Below are positions 5,697-13,514 of a stretch of DNA of 22,548 nucleotides, piece after piece. The stretch is from Ruminococcaceae bacterium UBA7217 (lineage in GTDB: Bacteria; Bacillota; Clostridia; Oscillospirales; Acutalibacteraceae). A program made the translations under genes and the position numbers. Position 1 is the stretch's first letter. Every line of letters begins with the position of its first letter. The stretch lies in assembly GCA_002490425.1 (NCBI GenBank), contig DKTZ01000002.1, forward strand, positions 1-22,548. Reading direction: 5' to 3'. The notes under the pieces were generated by a model that was not told where the DNA came from, did not search any database, and saw nothing but the letters and a program-made list of their open reading frames with translations.

Positions 5697-6464
5697 ATGT
5701 CAGAATGGAATTCGGAGCAATATTTAAAATTCATAGTTCAAAGAACTCAGCCTGCTGTTGATTTAGTCAAACGAATTGGGATAAACAATCCTCAAAAAAT
5801 TCTTGATATAGGCTGCGGTCCGGGGAACAGTACAAAGGTGCTGAAGGACACATTCCCCTATGCTGAAATTTTGGGAATTGACAGCTCTGAAAATATGATT
5901 AAAAAGGCTAAAGAAACATATCCGAATATTGATTTTGAAATAAAGGATATAACAAACGAAAGTCAAAATTTACACGGCTTTGATATTATTTTTTCAAACG
6001 CCTGTTTGCAATGGATACCGAATCACAGAGAGTTTATACCGAAAATATTCAGCAAACTCAATGAGGGCGGAGTATTGGCTGTTCAAATACCGATGAATTC
6101 AGAAGAAACGCTGTTTAAAATTATGAGCGAAACGGTCAATGAGGATAAATGGGACTTTTCTTCAATGAAGACTGAGCCGAATACAACGCTTGCTTGTGAC
6201 GAATACTTTGATATTCTTTCAGCACTCACCGATAAATTTGATATTTGGGAAACAGTTTATTATCACAGTATGCCGTCGGTTGGCGCAATGCTTGAATGGG
6301 TAAAAGGAACTCGGCTTCGTCCTTACCTTAACGCTTTAAGCAGTGCTGACGGCGAAAAGCTCATAGACGAAATAACCCAAAAGGCATCGCTGAGTTATAC
6401 AAAGCAGGAAAACGGTGAAACTATATTCAAATTCAGGAGATTTTTCTTTACAGCAATTCGGTAA
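5697..6464 (+). CDS. tam: SAM-dependent methyltransferase, trans-aconitate 2-methyltransferase type
   Basis: The 255-residue protein is a class I (Rossmann) methyltransferase. Motif I reads D37-I-G-C-G-P-G43, followed by an acidic strand end (G-I-D-S-S) and a G-F-D-I-I-F-S-N strand. S-N-A-x-L-Q-W-I-P-N-H after motif II is the hallmark of trans-aconitate 2-methyltransferases (Tam), which esterify trans-aconitate using S-adenosylmethionine. Length matches the family. AGGAG lies 9 nt before ATG 5697. Own promoter and terminator make it a single-gene cytosolic enzyme. Substrate is inferred from family resemblance only; related clostridial proteins may act on other acids. Confidence 0.8.
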   Translation: MSEWNSEQYLKFIVQRTQPAVDLVKRIGINNPQKILDIGCGPGNSTKVLKDTFPYAEILGIDSSENMIKKAKETYPNIDFEIKDITNESQNLHGFDIIFSNACLQWIPNHREFIPKIFSKLNEGGVLAVQIPMNSEETLFKIMSETVNEDKWDFSSMKTEPNTTLACDEYFDILSALTDKFDIWETVYYHSMPSVGAMLEWVKGTRLRPYLNALSSADGEKLIDEITQKASLSYTKQENGETIFKFRRFFFTAIR

Positions 6465-6502
6465 AAATTTTTTTAATTTTAAATAGTCGAATACACAAAA
6501 GC

Positions 6503-6533
6503 AATGCAGTCGATTTCTCGGCTGCATTTTTTA
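6503..6533 (+). terminator. intrinsic terminator of the methyltransferase gene
   Basis: An 11-bp stem with one G-U pair (6503-6513 with 6518-6528) and a TTTC loop is followed by six T residues. It also lies just beyond the end of the convergent XRE regulator gene. Confidence 0.9.
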
Positions 6534-6539
6534 TAATTA

Positions 6540-6986
6540 TTATTTATTTTCACACCAGTGACGAAGCTTCGGAATTTGCTCTTCAAAATATGCCCTTGCC
6601 TGCTCTTTTGGAAAGCTTTCGTTTGACATATGCTCTGTCAGGAAATTTATCAGCACATCAATATCTTTATAGACAAAATCTCCGTCAGTGTAGCACCATT
6701 TGCAGTATTCCTCGTTGAATGTCCCGTCAGGCTCACGGCTTAAATTGCTGTCGTCAAGGGGCATTCCGCAGCATTGGCAAATAAGATTTCGGGGCGAGCC
6801 TAAAAGCGTATTGATTGAAACATCAAACAGCTTTGAAAGGATTTTAAGCGTTTCTGTATTGGGGACAGAGTCGCCCGATTCCCATTTTGAAACCGCCTGC
6901 CGTGTTACAAAGGCTTTTTCGGCAAGCTCATCCTGAGTAAAATTATTTTTCTTTCGCAATTCAAGTAAAATTTCTTTAGTTTCCAT
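6540..6986 (-). CDS. XRE family regulator with C-terminal zinc ribbon
   Basis: The 148-residue protein starts with a Cro/CI-type helix-turn-helix (residues about 6-62: N-F-T-Q-D-E-L-A-E-K, then T-R-Q-A-V-S-K-W-E-S-G). A putative zinc ribbon follows, with C70/C73 and C95/C98 in I-C-Q-C-C-G-M-P and E-Y-C-K-W-C-Y-T-D-G. The tail is helical with conserved-looking Phe and His. ATG 6986 is chosen over the longer frame to 7016 because GAGGTG sits just upstream and M-E-T-K is the usual start of such domains. A 17-bp promoter and a perfect dyad at 7033-7049 upstream suggest autoregulation. Target genes are not evident. Confidence 0.85.
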   Translation of the reverse strand: METKEILLELRKKNNFTQDELAEKAFVTRQAVSKWESGDSVPNTETLKILSKLFDVSINTLLGSPRNLICQCCGMPLDDSNLSREPDGTFNEEYCKWCYTDGDFVYKDIDVLINFLTEHMSNESFPKEQARAYFEEQIPKLRHWCENK

Positions 6987-7004
6987 ATTTTTCACCTCGC
7001 AGAC

Positions 7005-7049
7005 AGTATATAACAACTGCTGTCTTTATGCAAGCAACTGTCAGTTGCT
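7005..7049 (-). promoter_or_regulatory. promoter and operator dyad of the XRE regulator
   Basis: On the minus strand TTGCAT (complement of 7028-7033) and TATACT (complement of 7005-7010) are 17 bp apart. A perfect dyad AGCAACTG-T-CAGTTGCT (7033-7049) abuts the -35 element, and CAACTG recurs at 7014-7019 inside the promoter. Probable autoregulatory operator. Confidence 0.65.
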
Positions 7050-7119
7050 TTAATAGAGTTCACCCATATAAATCTTATGTATATAAAAATAATCAAGCGA
7101 AATTACATAATACTTTATT

Positions 7120-7755
7120 TTAAAATTTGAGCTTGACGCCCAATAAATACACTAAATCCGCCATTTGAGACGAATCTATTACCGCTCCTTTTATATCTTC
7201 CGCTGAAATTACAATTCCCTCAATTTTACTGCTTGACAAATCGACGCCTTTTAAGCTTGTTTTGAAGAAATTTGCCTGAGTTAAATCTGCATTTTCAAAA
7301 TAAATATTCTTAATTTTGCTTTCTTGGAAATAGCTGTTTTTAAGGGTTGTGTCTTTAAACAGAATATTCTCTATGCTTGCAAGGCTTAAGTTCAAATAAC
7401 CCGCATTTGTGCCGAAAAATGTAACATTTAATAATCTGTTTTCCGCAAAACTGCATCCGGAAATTTTGCAGTTATTAAATTCACATCTGATAAAAGAAGA
7501 TGAAAGAAACTGCGTGTTTGAAAAATTGCACTGTTCAAATATTACATCGCTGAACGAAAGTTTTTCCAACGCTCCGTTTTGCAAGCTTATACCGCTGAAT
7601 CTGCAATGCTCAAATTCAATTTCATATAGATTAAGATTATTGCATTTTTCTTTTTCAAAATTACAAAAGCTTATTTTTTCATCTTCAAATAAGTCGCACA
7701 AACGCTTATTTCTCAGTGCTTCGATATGAATGTTTCTCGGCTTTAAAATATTCAA
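7120..7755 (-). CDS. pentapeptide repeat protein
   Basis: The 211-residue protein is made almost entirely of pentapeptide-like repeats with Phe or Leu at the central position (for example C-x-F-S-G, F-E-Q-C-N-F-S-N, A-D-L-T-Q-A-N-F). This predicts a right-handed quadrilateral beta-helix, as in McbG, Qnr and MfpA proteins that protect DNA gyrase. No membrane segment is present. It starts at TTG 7755: no usable ATG exists near the N-terminus, and AAGGAG lies about 7 nt upstream. It follows the DUF2812 gene by 32 nt, so it is probably the third gene of the PadR operon. A gyrase-related role is possible but cannot be told from sequence. Confidence 0.85.
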   Translation of the reverse strand: MNILKPRNIHIEALRNKRLCDLFEDEKISFCNFEKEKCNNLNLYEIEFEHCRFSGISLQNGALEKLSFSDVIFEQCNFSNTQFLSSSFIRCEFNNCKISGCSFAENRLLNVTFFGTNAGYLNLSLASIENILFKDTTLKNSYFQESKIKNIYFENADLTQANFFKTSLKGVDLSSSKIEGIVISAEDIKGAVIDSSQMADLVYLLGVKLKF

Positions 7756-7787
7756 CTGCTTGCTCCTTAAATTAAAAACAGATAAAA

Positions 7788-9086
7788 TTATTTCTGATGA
7801 CTTGCAGACAACGAGGGCAAAAAGCCGTCAACAGGCTTTGTAAGTTTTTCCGAAACCTCATTTTTTTGTTCTGCCGTAAAATCCGTCAGTCCATTGAAAT
7901 GTATTATCGCATTATCATAAACCACTATTAAATTATTCCATTCGTCGCTAATTAAAACCTCTTTTGCGTTCCAAGACTCATTTTCCTGCGGCAGCCTAGT
8001 GTAACCAGTTTTATAATGCTTGTTATAATATTTTTTAATTATGAACTGCGAATTACTTTTAAAGGTTATATACCTAAAATCAAATTCATCATCGCGCTCG
8101 ACCATAACCTCTTCTTCACTTGCAAGTATGCTTTTGTCTAAATAAATGTTATATGTATAATTCGGATTGGCTGCAAATGAAAAATTATCCGACGGTTTGT
8201 CTGTATCGTTGTTGAAAATATCGTCAAATTTCAGTAAAGCGAAAAACGAGATAACATACACCAAGATTACCGCCACAAACGTAATGAATACATAAGCCCC
8301 TTTAGGCACTTTAAATCTTTCCACAAGAGCATCTGCAAATGTGTAAAGAACTGTACTGAAAAGAGCCAATACGGTTATCGTCGCACAAAACCAATTTCTT
8401 GACACGACTGAAAATATCAACGGAATAAATAAGAATAAAATTATCACAAAAGAAGTTCTGACTGCAAAGATTTTTCTGCTTGTTTTTGAGCCGACAAATT
8501 GAATCTTTTCACCGTTTTTTACTCTTTTTTGATTTTTGACTTTCCAATGAAGAAAGCCGAAAAAGTCCGACAGACAGAATAACAGCATTCCGACATAAAT
8601 AATCAAACAGCAAAGATTCATATTTGACGTTACCAGCGATTGGAAGCTGAATAGTTGCATTATTATACTAAACACGAAATACAAGGGTATTAAAAACCAT
8701 GATGACCAATACGTTTTAAGCATTGATTTTTCCACTGCTTCAAGCCGTAGCTTTTCGTCGGTATGAATAGGAATGGCGTTTTCATTTTCAGAAACAAAAA
8801 TGTGCATTGTGCCGTTCGAGGCAACCAATTCCCAGCCTGCCTGTCTGCAACACTCAATATAACTCAATGTTCCGCCCGAAGGTTCTGTGTCATATACAGA
8901 CGCTTTCGGGAAAAAGTCCACAGTGTAAATAAGCTTTTTAGGCTCAATTCTTTCAAACTCATAACGCACACCCATACGCTTTAATTTCCAGCCCTTAAGT
9001 GCCATTGCCTCAAGCTCTTCTTTAATTGCGTCACACGCTGTGACGGGTAAGAACATAAATTTTTTAAGCGTAGTTTTCTTTTTCAT
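7788..9086 (-). CDS. DUF2812 domain membrane protein
   Basis: The 432-residue protein starts with a DUF2812 domain (about residues 1-115), including the pattern A-M-A-L-K-G-W-K-L-K-R-M and C-R-Q-A-G-W-E-L-V-A. Two pairs of membrane segments follow (about residues 130-175 and 208-285), then a C-terminal, probably extracytoplasmic region (about 290-432) rich in aromatic and polar residues. DUF2812 proteins are commonly encoded with PadR regulators; here the start codon overlaps the PadR stop as ATGA. Function is unknown. Its expression should be controlled by the PadR protein. The C-terminal extension is larger than in the shortest family members. Confidence 0.85.
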   Translation of the reverse strand: MKKKTTLKKFMFLPVTACDAIKEELEAMALKGWKLKRMGVRYEFERIEPKKLIYTVDFFPKASVYDTEPSGGTLSYIECCRQAGWELVASNGTMHIFVSENENAIPIHTDEKLRLEAVEKSMLKTYWSSWFLIPLYFVFSIIMQLFSFQSLVTSNMNLCCLIIYVGMLLFCLSDFFGFLHWKVKNQKRVKNGEKIQFVGSKTSRKIFAVRTSFVIILFLFIPLIFSVVSRNWFCATITVLALFSTVLYTFADALVERFKVPKGAYVFITFVAVILVYVISFFALLKFDDIFNNDTDKPSDNFSFAANPNYTYNIYLDKSILASEEEVMVERDDEFDFRYITFKSNSQFIIKKYYNKHYKTGYTRLPQENESWNAKEVLISDEWNNLIVVYDNAIIHFNGLTDFTAEQKNEVSEKLTKPVDGFLPSLSASHQK

Positions 9087-9400
9087 TGCAGTTCCCCCTC
9101 TGCCCTCAGCTTGTCATTGCACATCGTCCGCAAGCGTAAAAATTCTTCGTCTAAAAGCGTTTTTCCCGTCTTTGTAATAATATACCACCGCATACGCCCG
9201 CTTGTTTTTGTTTCTGTGATTATTCCGTTATCGACAAATTTTTGCAGTAAAGCGTAAAGCGTTCCCGGTCCTATTACGACCCTGCCACCCGAAATTTCTT
9301 TTACCCTGTTCATCACATCAACGCCGGAACATTCGCTCCGTAATGCTAAAAGGATATAATACATCGGCTCTGAAAGAGTTTGAAACTGTTCTCTGGGCAA
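9083..9400 (-). CDS. PadR family transcriptional regulator
   Basis: The 105-residue protein is a PadR-type winged helix: E-P-M-Y-Y-I-L-L-A-L, then V-M-N-R-V-K-E-I-S, then the wing and recognition region G-P-G-T-L-Y-A-L-L, then R-M-R-W-Y-I-I-T-K-T-G-K. The natural start is TTG 9400 (M-P-R-E-Q-F-Q-T-L-S-E-P), matching family N-termini and having GGGAGG 8 nt upstream; the longer frame to 9544 runs through the promoter and is rejected. It is the first gene of the PadR - DUF2812 - pentapeptide operon. Two palindromes in its promoter are candidate self-operators. Confidence 0.9.
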   Translation of the reverse strand: MPREQFQTLSEPMYYILLALRSECSGVDVMNRVKEISGGRVVIGPGTLYALLQKFVDNGIITETKTSGRMRWYIITKTGKTLLDEEFLRLRTMCNDKLRAEGELQ

Positions 9401-9422
9401 AATTTCCGCCTCCCGCAAAATA

Positions 9423-9472
9423 ATATCGAGTGTCGATATACTAATTATAACATCGATACTCGATATTGTCAA
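9423..9472 (-). promoter_or_regulatory. PadR operon promoter with two palindromic operators
   Basis: On the minus strand TTGACA (complement of 9467-9472) and TATAAT (complement of 9444-9449) are exactly 17 bp apart. ATATCGA-GTG-TCGATAT (9423-9439) lies just downstream of the -10, and ATCGA-TAC-TCGAT (9452-9464) sits between -35 and -10. Both dyads share the ATCGA core, so bound PadR would block the polymerase. Confidence 0.8.
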
Positions 9473-9488
9473 TAAATAAAATATCTTA

Positions 9489-9518
9489 TTGACAAAAGCC
9501 ATAAAAATATGATACATT
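9489..9518 (+). promoter_or_regulatory. promoter of the Mn2+ riboswitch transcript
   Basis: TTGACA (9489-9494) is a perfect -35. The -10 is weak, most likely TACATT at 9513-9518 (18-bp spacer). It lies immediately upstream of the aptamer and back to back with the PadR promoter. Confidence 0.55.
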
Positions 9519-9523
9519 GTAAG

Positions 9524-9620
9524 TACAAAGGGAGTAGCAAACACTGAAAATGCGTGTTTACTTTGCCGTCAGTACGATTAGTTTTAATCCGGCTTTGTAA
9601 TGAAATTGCGAGACTTTGCT
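9524..9620 (+). ncRNA. yybP-ykoY manganese riboswitch aptamer
   Basis: The region has the family's conserved elements in order: CAAAGGGAGTAG (9526-9537), then CCGTCAGTACG (9566-9575 region), then TTGCGAGACTTTG (9607-9618). Helices are visible: AAACAC/GTGTTT (9539-9544 with 9554-9559), GATTA/TAATC (9576-9580 with 9585-9589) with CCG/CGG outside it, and closing stem CAAAG (9526-9530) with CTTTG (9614-9618). The closing stem uses bases that also form the terminator at 9610-9643, so metal binding would prevent termination. This fits the known ON-switch behaviour of this Mn2+-sensing class. The GGG in GGGAGTAG is one G short of the usual GGGG. Confidence 0.85.
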
Positions 9621-9653
9621 GTTATTTTTAACGGCAGGGTCTCTATTTTTATC
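9610..9653 (+). terminator. expression-platform terminator of the riboswitch
   Basis: A 15-bp stem with some G-U pairs (9610-9624 with 9629-9643) is followed by TATTTTTATCTTTT. Its 5' arm overlaps the 3' arm of the aptamer closing stem, so the two structures exclude each other. Confidence 0.85.
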
Positions 9654-9759
9654 TTTTAATATTTCATTGCATACTGCATAAAATAATATACTGTCTAAAA
9701 CTTGTGTATAAGGCAAGGTAACACTTAATATATATAATTAGAATCAAAACGAAAGGAAA

Positions 9760-9780
9760 ATACGGGGCGAAAATCCGTAT
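9760..9780 (+). other. hairpin between ribosome-binding site and start codon
   Basis: ATACGG (9760-9765) pairs with CCGTAT (9775-9780). The only good ribosome-binding sequence, AAAGGA (9752-9757), is more than 30 nt from ATG 9790 in linear sequence, but would be about 10 nt away once the hairpin is folded. The region 9654-9759 otherwise shows only AT-rich leader. Confidence 0.5.
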
Positions 9781-9789
9781 CAAAAAAGA

Positions 9790-11412
9790 ATGAATATCAA
9801 TCAGTTAATAATGTTCGCAGTAAGGCTTCTTGCGGGAACGGGCGTATTTTTAGTCGGTGTGCACCTGCTCACGGCAAATATCGAACAGCTGGCTACTGAC
9901 AGAATTAAATCAATTTTCAGCAAAACCGCTGACAGAAAGCTTACAAATGTTGCCATAGGCACTGCCGCCACAGCGATTATTCAAAGTTCGGGAGTAACAA
10001 CCGTGCTCATAGTCGGCTTTGTAAACGTCGGTATTGTAAATCTTTACCAGGCAACGGCTATGATAATGGGCGCTAACATCGGAACAACTGTAACGGCGCA
10101 GATTGCGGCACTCAGTGCATTCCCCATTACAACTTATGTTCAAGCGAGCGTTTTTATCGGAATTTTGATAAATATGCTTTGCAAAAGCGAAAAGATTAAA
10201 AAAGCCGGCTTAATTGTGTCGGGACTCGGTCTGATTTTCATCGGACTTTCAATTATGTCTGACGCTATGAAAGTGAACAGCGATGCAATTCAGGTTTTAT
10301 TTGAAAATGTAAAAAATCCGTATGTGCTGTTTCTAATCGGAATTTTGCTTACGGCATTGGTACAGTCAAGCTCGGCGACCACTTCAATAATTATTGCCAT
10401 GTCCGTTGCGGGTCTTACTATCGGCACCGGCGGAAACGAAGTGCTTTATATTATTCTCGGAACAAATATCGGCTCCTGCGTTACCGCACTAATGTCCTCA
10501 ATGACAGCAGGCACAAACGCAAAGCGAACAAGCCTTATTCACCTGCTGTTTAACTTATTCGGCTCAGTTATATTCTTCATATTGCTTATGCTTGTTCCCG
10601 ATTTTACGGAGCTGACTTTCAGAAAATGGTTCGCCTCCCCTGCAACGCAAATAGCTATGTTCCACACCTTTTTCAATGTGACCTGCACTGTTATTTTCCT
10701 GCCGTTCTGTAATGTGTTTGTAAAAATATCACAAGTGCTTATAAAGGATAAAACGGACGAAAAGAAATCTTCAAATCTCGACGACCGTATTCTCTCCTCC
10801 CCGTCGCTTGCAATTTCACAGCTTGAAAATGAAACAATACTTTTAGCCGAACAGTCAATGGAAGCTTTCAGGACAGCCTATCGCTCATTCGACACCAAGG
10901 ACAGGAAGCTTATTGAAACGGTGCAAAATCAAATAAAGAAATGCAATAAAACATACGGCTCAATAGTAAGCTATCTTATCAGGCTGTCTGCACAGAGCGA
11001 ACAGCTTGACAACGAAAAAAGTATTTCAAACATCCACAGCAACGTAAGCAATATTATGAGAATTGCGGAAATTGCGGATAACTTTACAAAATATACCGTA
11101 AGCTCGATTGAAAACGATTTTGTCTTTTCAAATGATGTGCGGCGCAACGTAAACGATATGATAAACGCTGTTGAAGAGCTTTATTCAATCACGAAACGTG
11201 TTATTTCGGAAAAGGACGTTTCACTTATACCTAAAGCGGACGCCGTTGAAAACAAAATAGACAATTTCAGAAGCACTCTTATAGACGACCATATTGACCG
11301 TCTTAACAGAGGAATTTGCAAACCTGAAAGCAGCGGAGTATTCATTAACCTTGTTTCAAATATTGAAAGACTCGGCGACCATTTGACGTATATTGTTTAC
11401 ACTGTTAAATAA
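9790..11412 (+). CDS. Na/Pi cotransporter family protein with PhoU-like domain
   Basis: The 540-residue membrane protein has the two inverted Na/Pi cotransporter repeats. The first carries Q65-S-S-G-V-T-T followed by G-A-N-I-G-T-T; the second carries Q192-S-S-S-A-T-T followed by G-T-N-I-G-S-C. Eight or so membrane segments end near residue 315. Residues about 340-540 form a helical PhoU-like domain ending in R-L-G-D-H-L-T-Y. Such proteins move phosphate across the membrane with sodium, inward or outward depending on gradients. It is the first gene behind the Mn2+ riboswitch, which is an unusual setting. DUF421 follows after about 75 nt. Confidence 0.88.
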   Translation: MNINQLIMFAVRLLAGTGVFLVGVHLLTANIEQLATDRIKSIFSKTADRKLTNVAIGTAATAIIQSSGVTTVLIVGFVNVGIVNLYQATAMIMGANIGTTVTAQIAALSAFPITTYVQASVFIGILINMLCKSEKIKKAGLIVSGLGLIFIGLSIMSDAMKVNSDAIQVLFENVKNPYVLFLIGILLTALVQSSSATTSIIIAMSVAGLTIGTGGNEVLYIILGTNIGSCVTALMSSMTAGTNAKRTSLIHLLFNLFGSVIFFILLMLVPDFTELTFRKWFASPATQIAMFHTFFNVTCTVIFLPFCNVFVKISQVLIKDKTDEKKSSNLDDRILSSPSLAISQLENETILLAEQSMEAFRTAYRSFDTKDRKLIETVQNQIKKCNKTYGSIVSYLIRLSAQSEQLDNEKSISNIHSNVSNIMRIAEIADNFTKYTVSSIENDFVFSNDVRRNVNDMINAVEELYSITKRVISEKDVSLIPKADAVENKIDNFRSTLIDDHIDRLNRGICKPESSGVFINLVSNIERLGDHLTYIVYTVK

Positions 11413-11486
11413 ACTGCCGCCGCTTAGCCCTCAATGTATATTATCCGTTTTTACGGAAAAAATGATATATATTCGGAGGGTTAAAA

Positions 11487-12161
11487 ATGGATATTATCAA
11501 GGTTATTTTAACATCGTTTTTCTCAGCTTTAATACTTTTTATTATTGCAAAAATTATGGGACACCGCCAGGTTTCTCAGCTTGATTTTTTTGATTATATT
11601 ACAGGAATTACCATAGGCTCTATTGCTGCTGAAATGGCTACTGAGCTTGAAACTCCGTGGAAGCCGGCTATTGCTATGGTCGTTTACGGTGTAATCTCAT
11701 TTTTGCTTAATCTTATTACAAGTAAATTTCCGAGAACACGCAAATATATCAACGGCTCTCCTGCAATTTTGATGAGCAACGGCAAGCTTTACCGAAAAAA
11801 TATGAAAAAAGCCAAGCTTGATTTAAGCGAATTTCTTATGATGTGCCGTGAAGAAGGGTATTTTGATTTAAACGATATTCAAACGGCTGTTTTTGAAAAT
11901 AACGGCAAACTCACCGTTCTGCCGAAAAGCCTGAACAGACCTGCAACGCCTGAGGACTTAAAGCTTAATCCGAAAGAAGATAATATAAATACCGAAATTA
12001 TAATGGACGGACGTATTCTTGAGGATAATTTAAAGAGAATGGGACTTGATTTAACCTGGCTCAACAAACAGCTTAAAGCGCAGGGATACAGAAACGCAAA
12101 AGAAATATATCTCGGCCTTTGCGATAAAGATAATCAGTTGTCTTTATTTGCTTTACAGTAA
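11487..12161 (+). CDS. DUF421 family membrane protein (YetF/YcaP-like)
   Basis: The 224-residue protein matches the DUF421 family. It has two or three N-terminal membrane segments (about residues 5-85) with A-K-I-M-G-H-R-Q-V-S-Q-L-D-F-F-D-Y and I-T-I-G-S-I-A-A. A cytoplasmic domain follows, with N-G-S-P-A-I-L-M, then R-E-E-G-Y-F-D-L-N-D-I-Q-T-A-V-F-E-N-N-G. CGGAGG lies about 8 nt before ATG 11487. In Bacillus, related YetF-type proteins are associated with spore membranes; the molecular function is unknown. It lies between the Na/Pi transporter and the Rieske oxidoreductase, in the same direction with a 15-nt gap to the latter, so it is likely in the riboswitch-controlled operon. Confidence 0.88.
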   Translation: MDIIKVILTSFFSALILFIIAKIMGHRQVSQLDFFDYITGITIGSIAAEMATELETPWKPAIAMVVYGVISFLLNLITSKFPRTRKYINGSPAILMSNGKLYRKNMKKAKLDLSEFLMMCREEGYFDLNDIQTAVFENNGKLTVLPKSLNRPATPEDLKLNPKEDNINTEIIMDGRILEDNLKRMGLDLTWLNKQLKAQGYRNAKEIYLGLCDKDNQLSLFALQ

Positions 12162-12176
12162 AAGCGGGGAAACGAA

Positions 12177-13478
12177 ATGAAATCTTTATGGCATTACACG
12201 GCATTGTGCGGCAGTTTTCCCGAATTAAAGCAAAATATTCAGACCGATATTTTAGTAATCGGCGGCGGACTTTCGGGACTTTTATGCGCATATTTTCTGA
12301 ATAAAGACGGCGCTGACATTACAGTTGTCGAGTCAAACAAAATATGCGGCGGAATAAGCGGAAACACAACGGCAAAAATCACATCTCAGCACGGAATTGT
12401 TTACAGTGACCTTATTTCCCGTTTCGGAGTGAATAAGGCAAGGCTTTACCTTGAAGCAAATAACTCTGCTTTAGAGGAATACCGCAGAATGTGCACCGAT
12501 CTTGACTGCGATTTTGAAGAAAAAGACGCTTATGTTTACGGGACACAGGACAATGCAAAAATAAAAAAAGAGTATGAGACCATAAAAGCACTTGGATATA
12601 ACGCCGATTTAGTGACGGACACTCCCCTGCCGTTTTCCGTCGCAGGCGCAATACGCTTTAAAAATCAGGCACAGTTTAATCCTCTGAAATTTGCCTATTC
12701 GCTTGTAAAAGGGTTAAATATTTACGAACACACCAAAGTGCGTGAATTAAAAAGGACAGTTGCCGTAACAGATATGGGAAACATTACGGCAAAGAAAATA
12801 ATAGTTGCAACGCATTTTCCGTTTATCAATAAGCACGGAAGCTATTTTATGAAGCTTTATCAAGACCGCTCTTACGTTATTGCGCTCGAAAACGCCCCGA
12901 ATGTCGACAGTATGTATATTGACGAAGAGAAACACGGATTTTCATTCAGAAATTACGGCAATTTGCTGTTGCTTGGAGGCGGCGGTCACAGGACAGGAAA
13001 AGACGGCGGTAATTATGAAGATCTGCGCAAATTTGCAAGAAAGTATTATCCGCAGGCAAAGGAAAAATACTTCTGGGCGGCACAGGACTGTATGACGCTT
13101 GACGGAATTCCGTATATCGGGCATTATTCGGCACAAACAAAAAATATGTTTGTCGCAACGGGATTTAACAAATGGGGAATGACTTCATCAATGGCGGCGG
13201 CAAAAATTCTGCGCGATTTAGTTCAGGACAGGCCAAACAAATATGCAGAGCTTTTTTCACCGTCAAGAACTGTTTTGCGGCCTCAGCTTATCTGCAATGC
13301 TTTTGAATCGGTCTGCGGGTTACTGTCAATCGGCACTAAGCGGTGTCCGCACCTCGGCTGTGCCCTTAAATGGAACAAGGCCGAGCACACATGGGACTGC
13401 CCATGCCATGGCTCACGCTTTGATAAAGACGGAAAATTACTTGATAACCCCGCAACAGGAAATTTGAAAAGGAAATGA
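12177..13478 (+). CDS. FAD-dependent oxidoreductase with C-terminal Rieske domain
   Basis: The 433-residue protein joins a D-amino-acid-oxidase-like FAD domain (residues about 24-370; dinucleotide motif I-G-G-G-L-S-G-L and E-S-N-K-I) to a C-terminal Rieske 2Fe-2S domain. The Rieske ligands are C390-x-H392 and C408-x2-H411, separated by 15 residues. The Rieske domain is short and stops at A-T-G-N-L-K-R-K, as in other clostridial members. No signal peptide is seen, so it is cytosolic. The site G-C-G-G-N-T-T-A-K-like segment (residues about 58-68) is typical of this group. AAAGCGGGG precedes ATG 12177. Substrate and redox partner are unknown. Confidence 0.85.
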   Translation: MKSLWHYTALCGSFPELKQNIQTDILVIGGGLSGLLCAYFLNKDGADITVVESNKICGGISGNTTAKITSQHGIVYSDLISRFGVNKARLYLEANNSALEEYRRMCTDLDCDFEEKDAYVYGTQDNAKIKKEYETIKALGYNADLVTDTPLPFSVAGAIRFKNQAQFNPLKFAYSLVKGLNIYEHTKVRELKRTVAVTDMGNITAKKIIVATHFPFINKHGSYFMKLYQDRSYVIALENAPNVDSMYIDEEKHGFSFRNYGNLLLLGGGGHRTGKDGGNYEDLRKFARKYYPQAKEKYFWAAQDCMTLDGIPYIGHYSAQTKNMFVATGFNKWGMTSSMAAAKILRDLVQDRPNKYAELFSPSRTVLRPQLICNAFESVCGLLSIGTKRCPHLGCALKWNKAEHTWDCPCHGSRFDKDGKLLDNPATGNLKRK

Positions 13479-13484
13479 CAAAAA

Positions 13485-13514
13485 ATGCACCCCTTTTGAG
13501 GTGCATAATTTTTT
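13485..13514. terminator. intrinsic terminator between converging operons
   Basis: ATGCACC (13485-13491) pairs with GGTGCAT (13500-13506) and is followed on the plus strand by AATTTTTTATTT. A-runs on the other side let it serve the minus-strand fucosidase operon as well. Confidence 0.88.
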
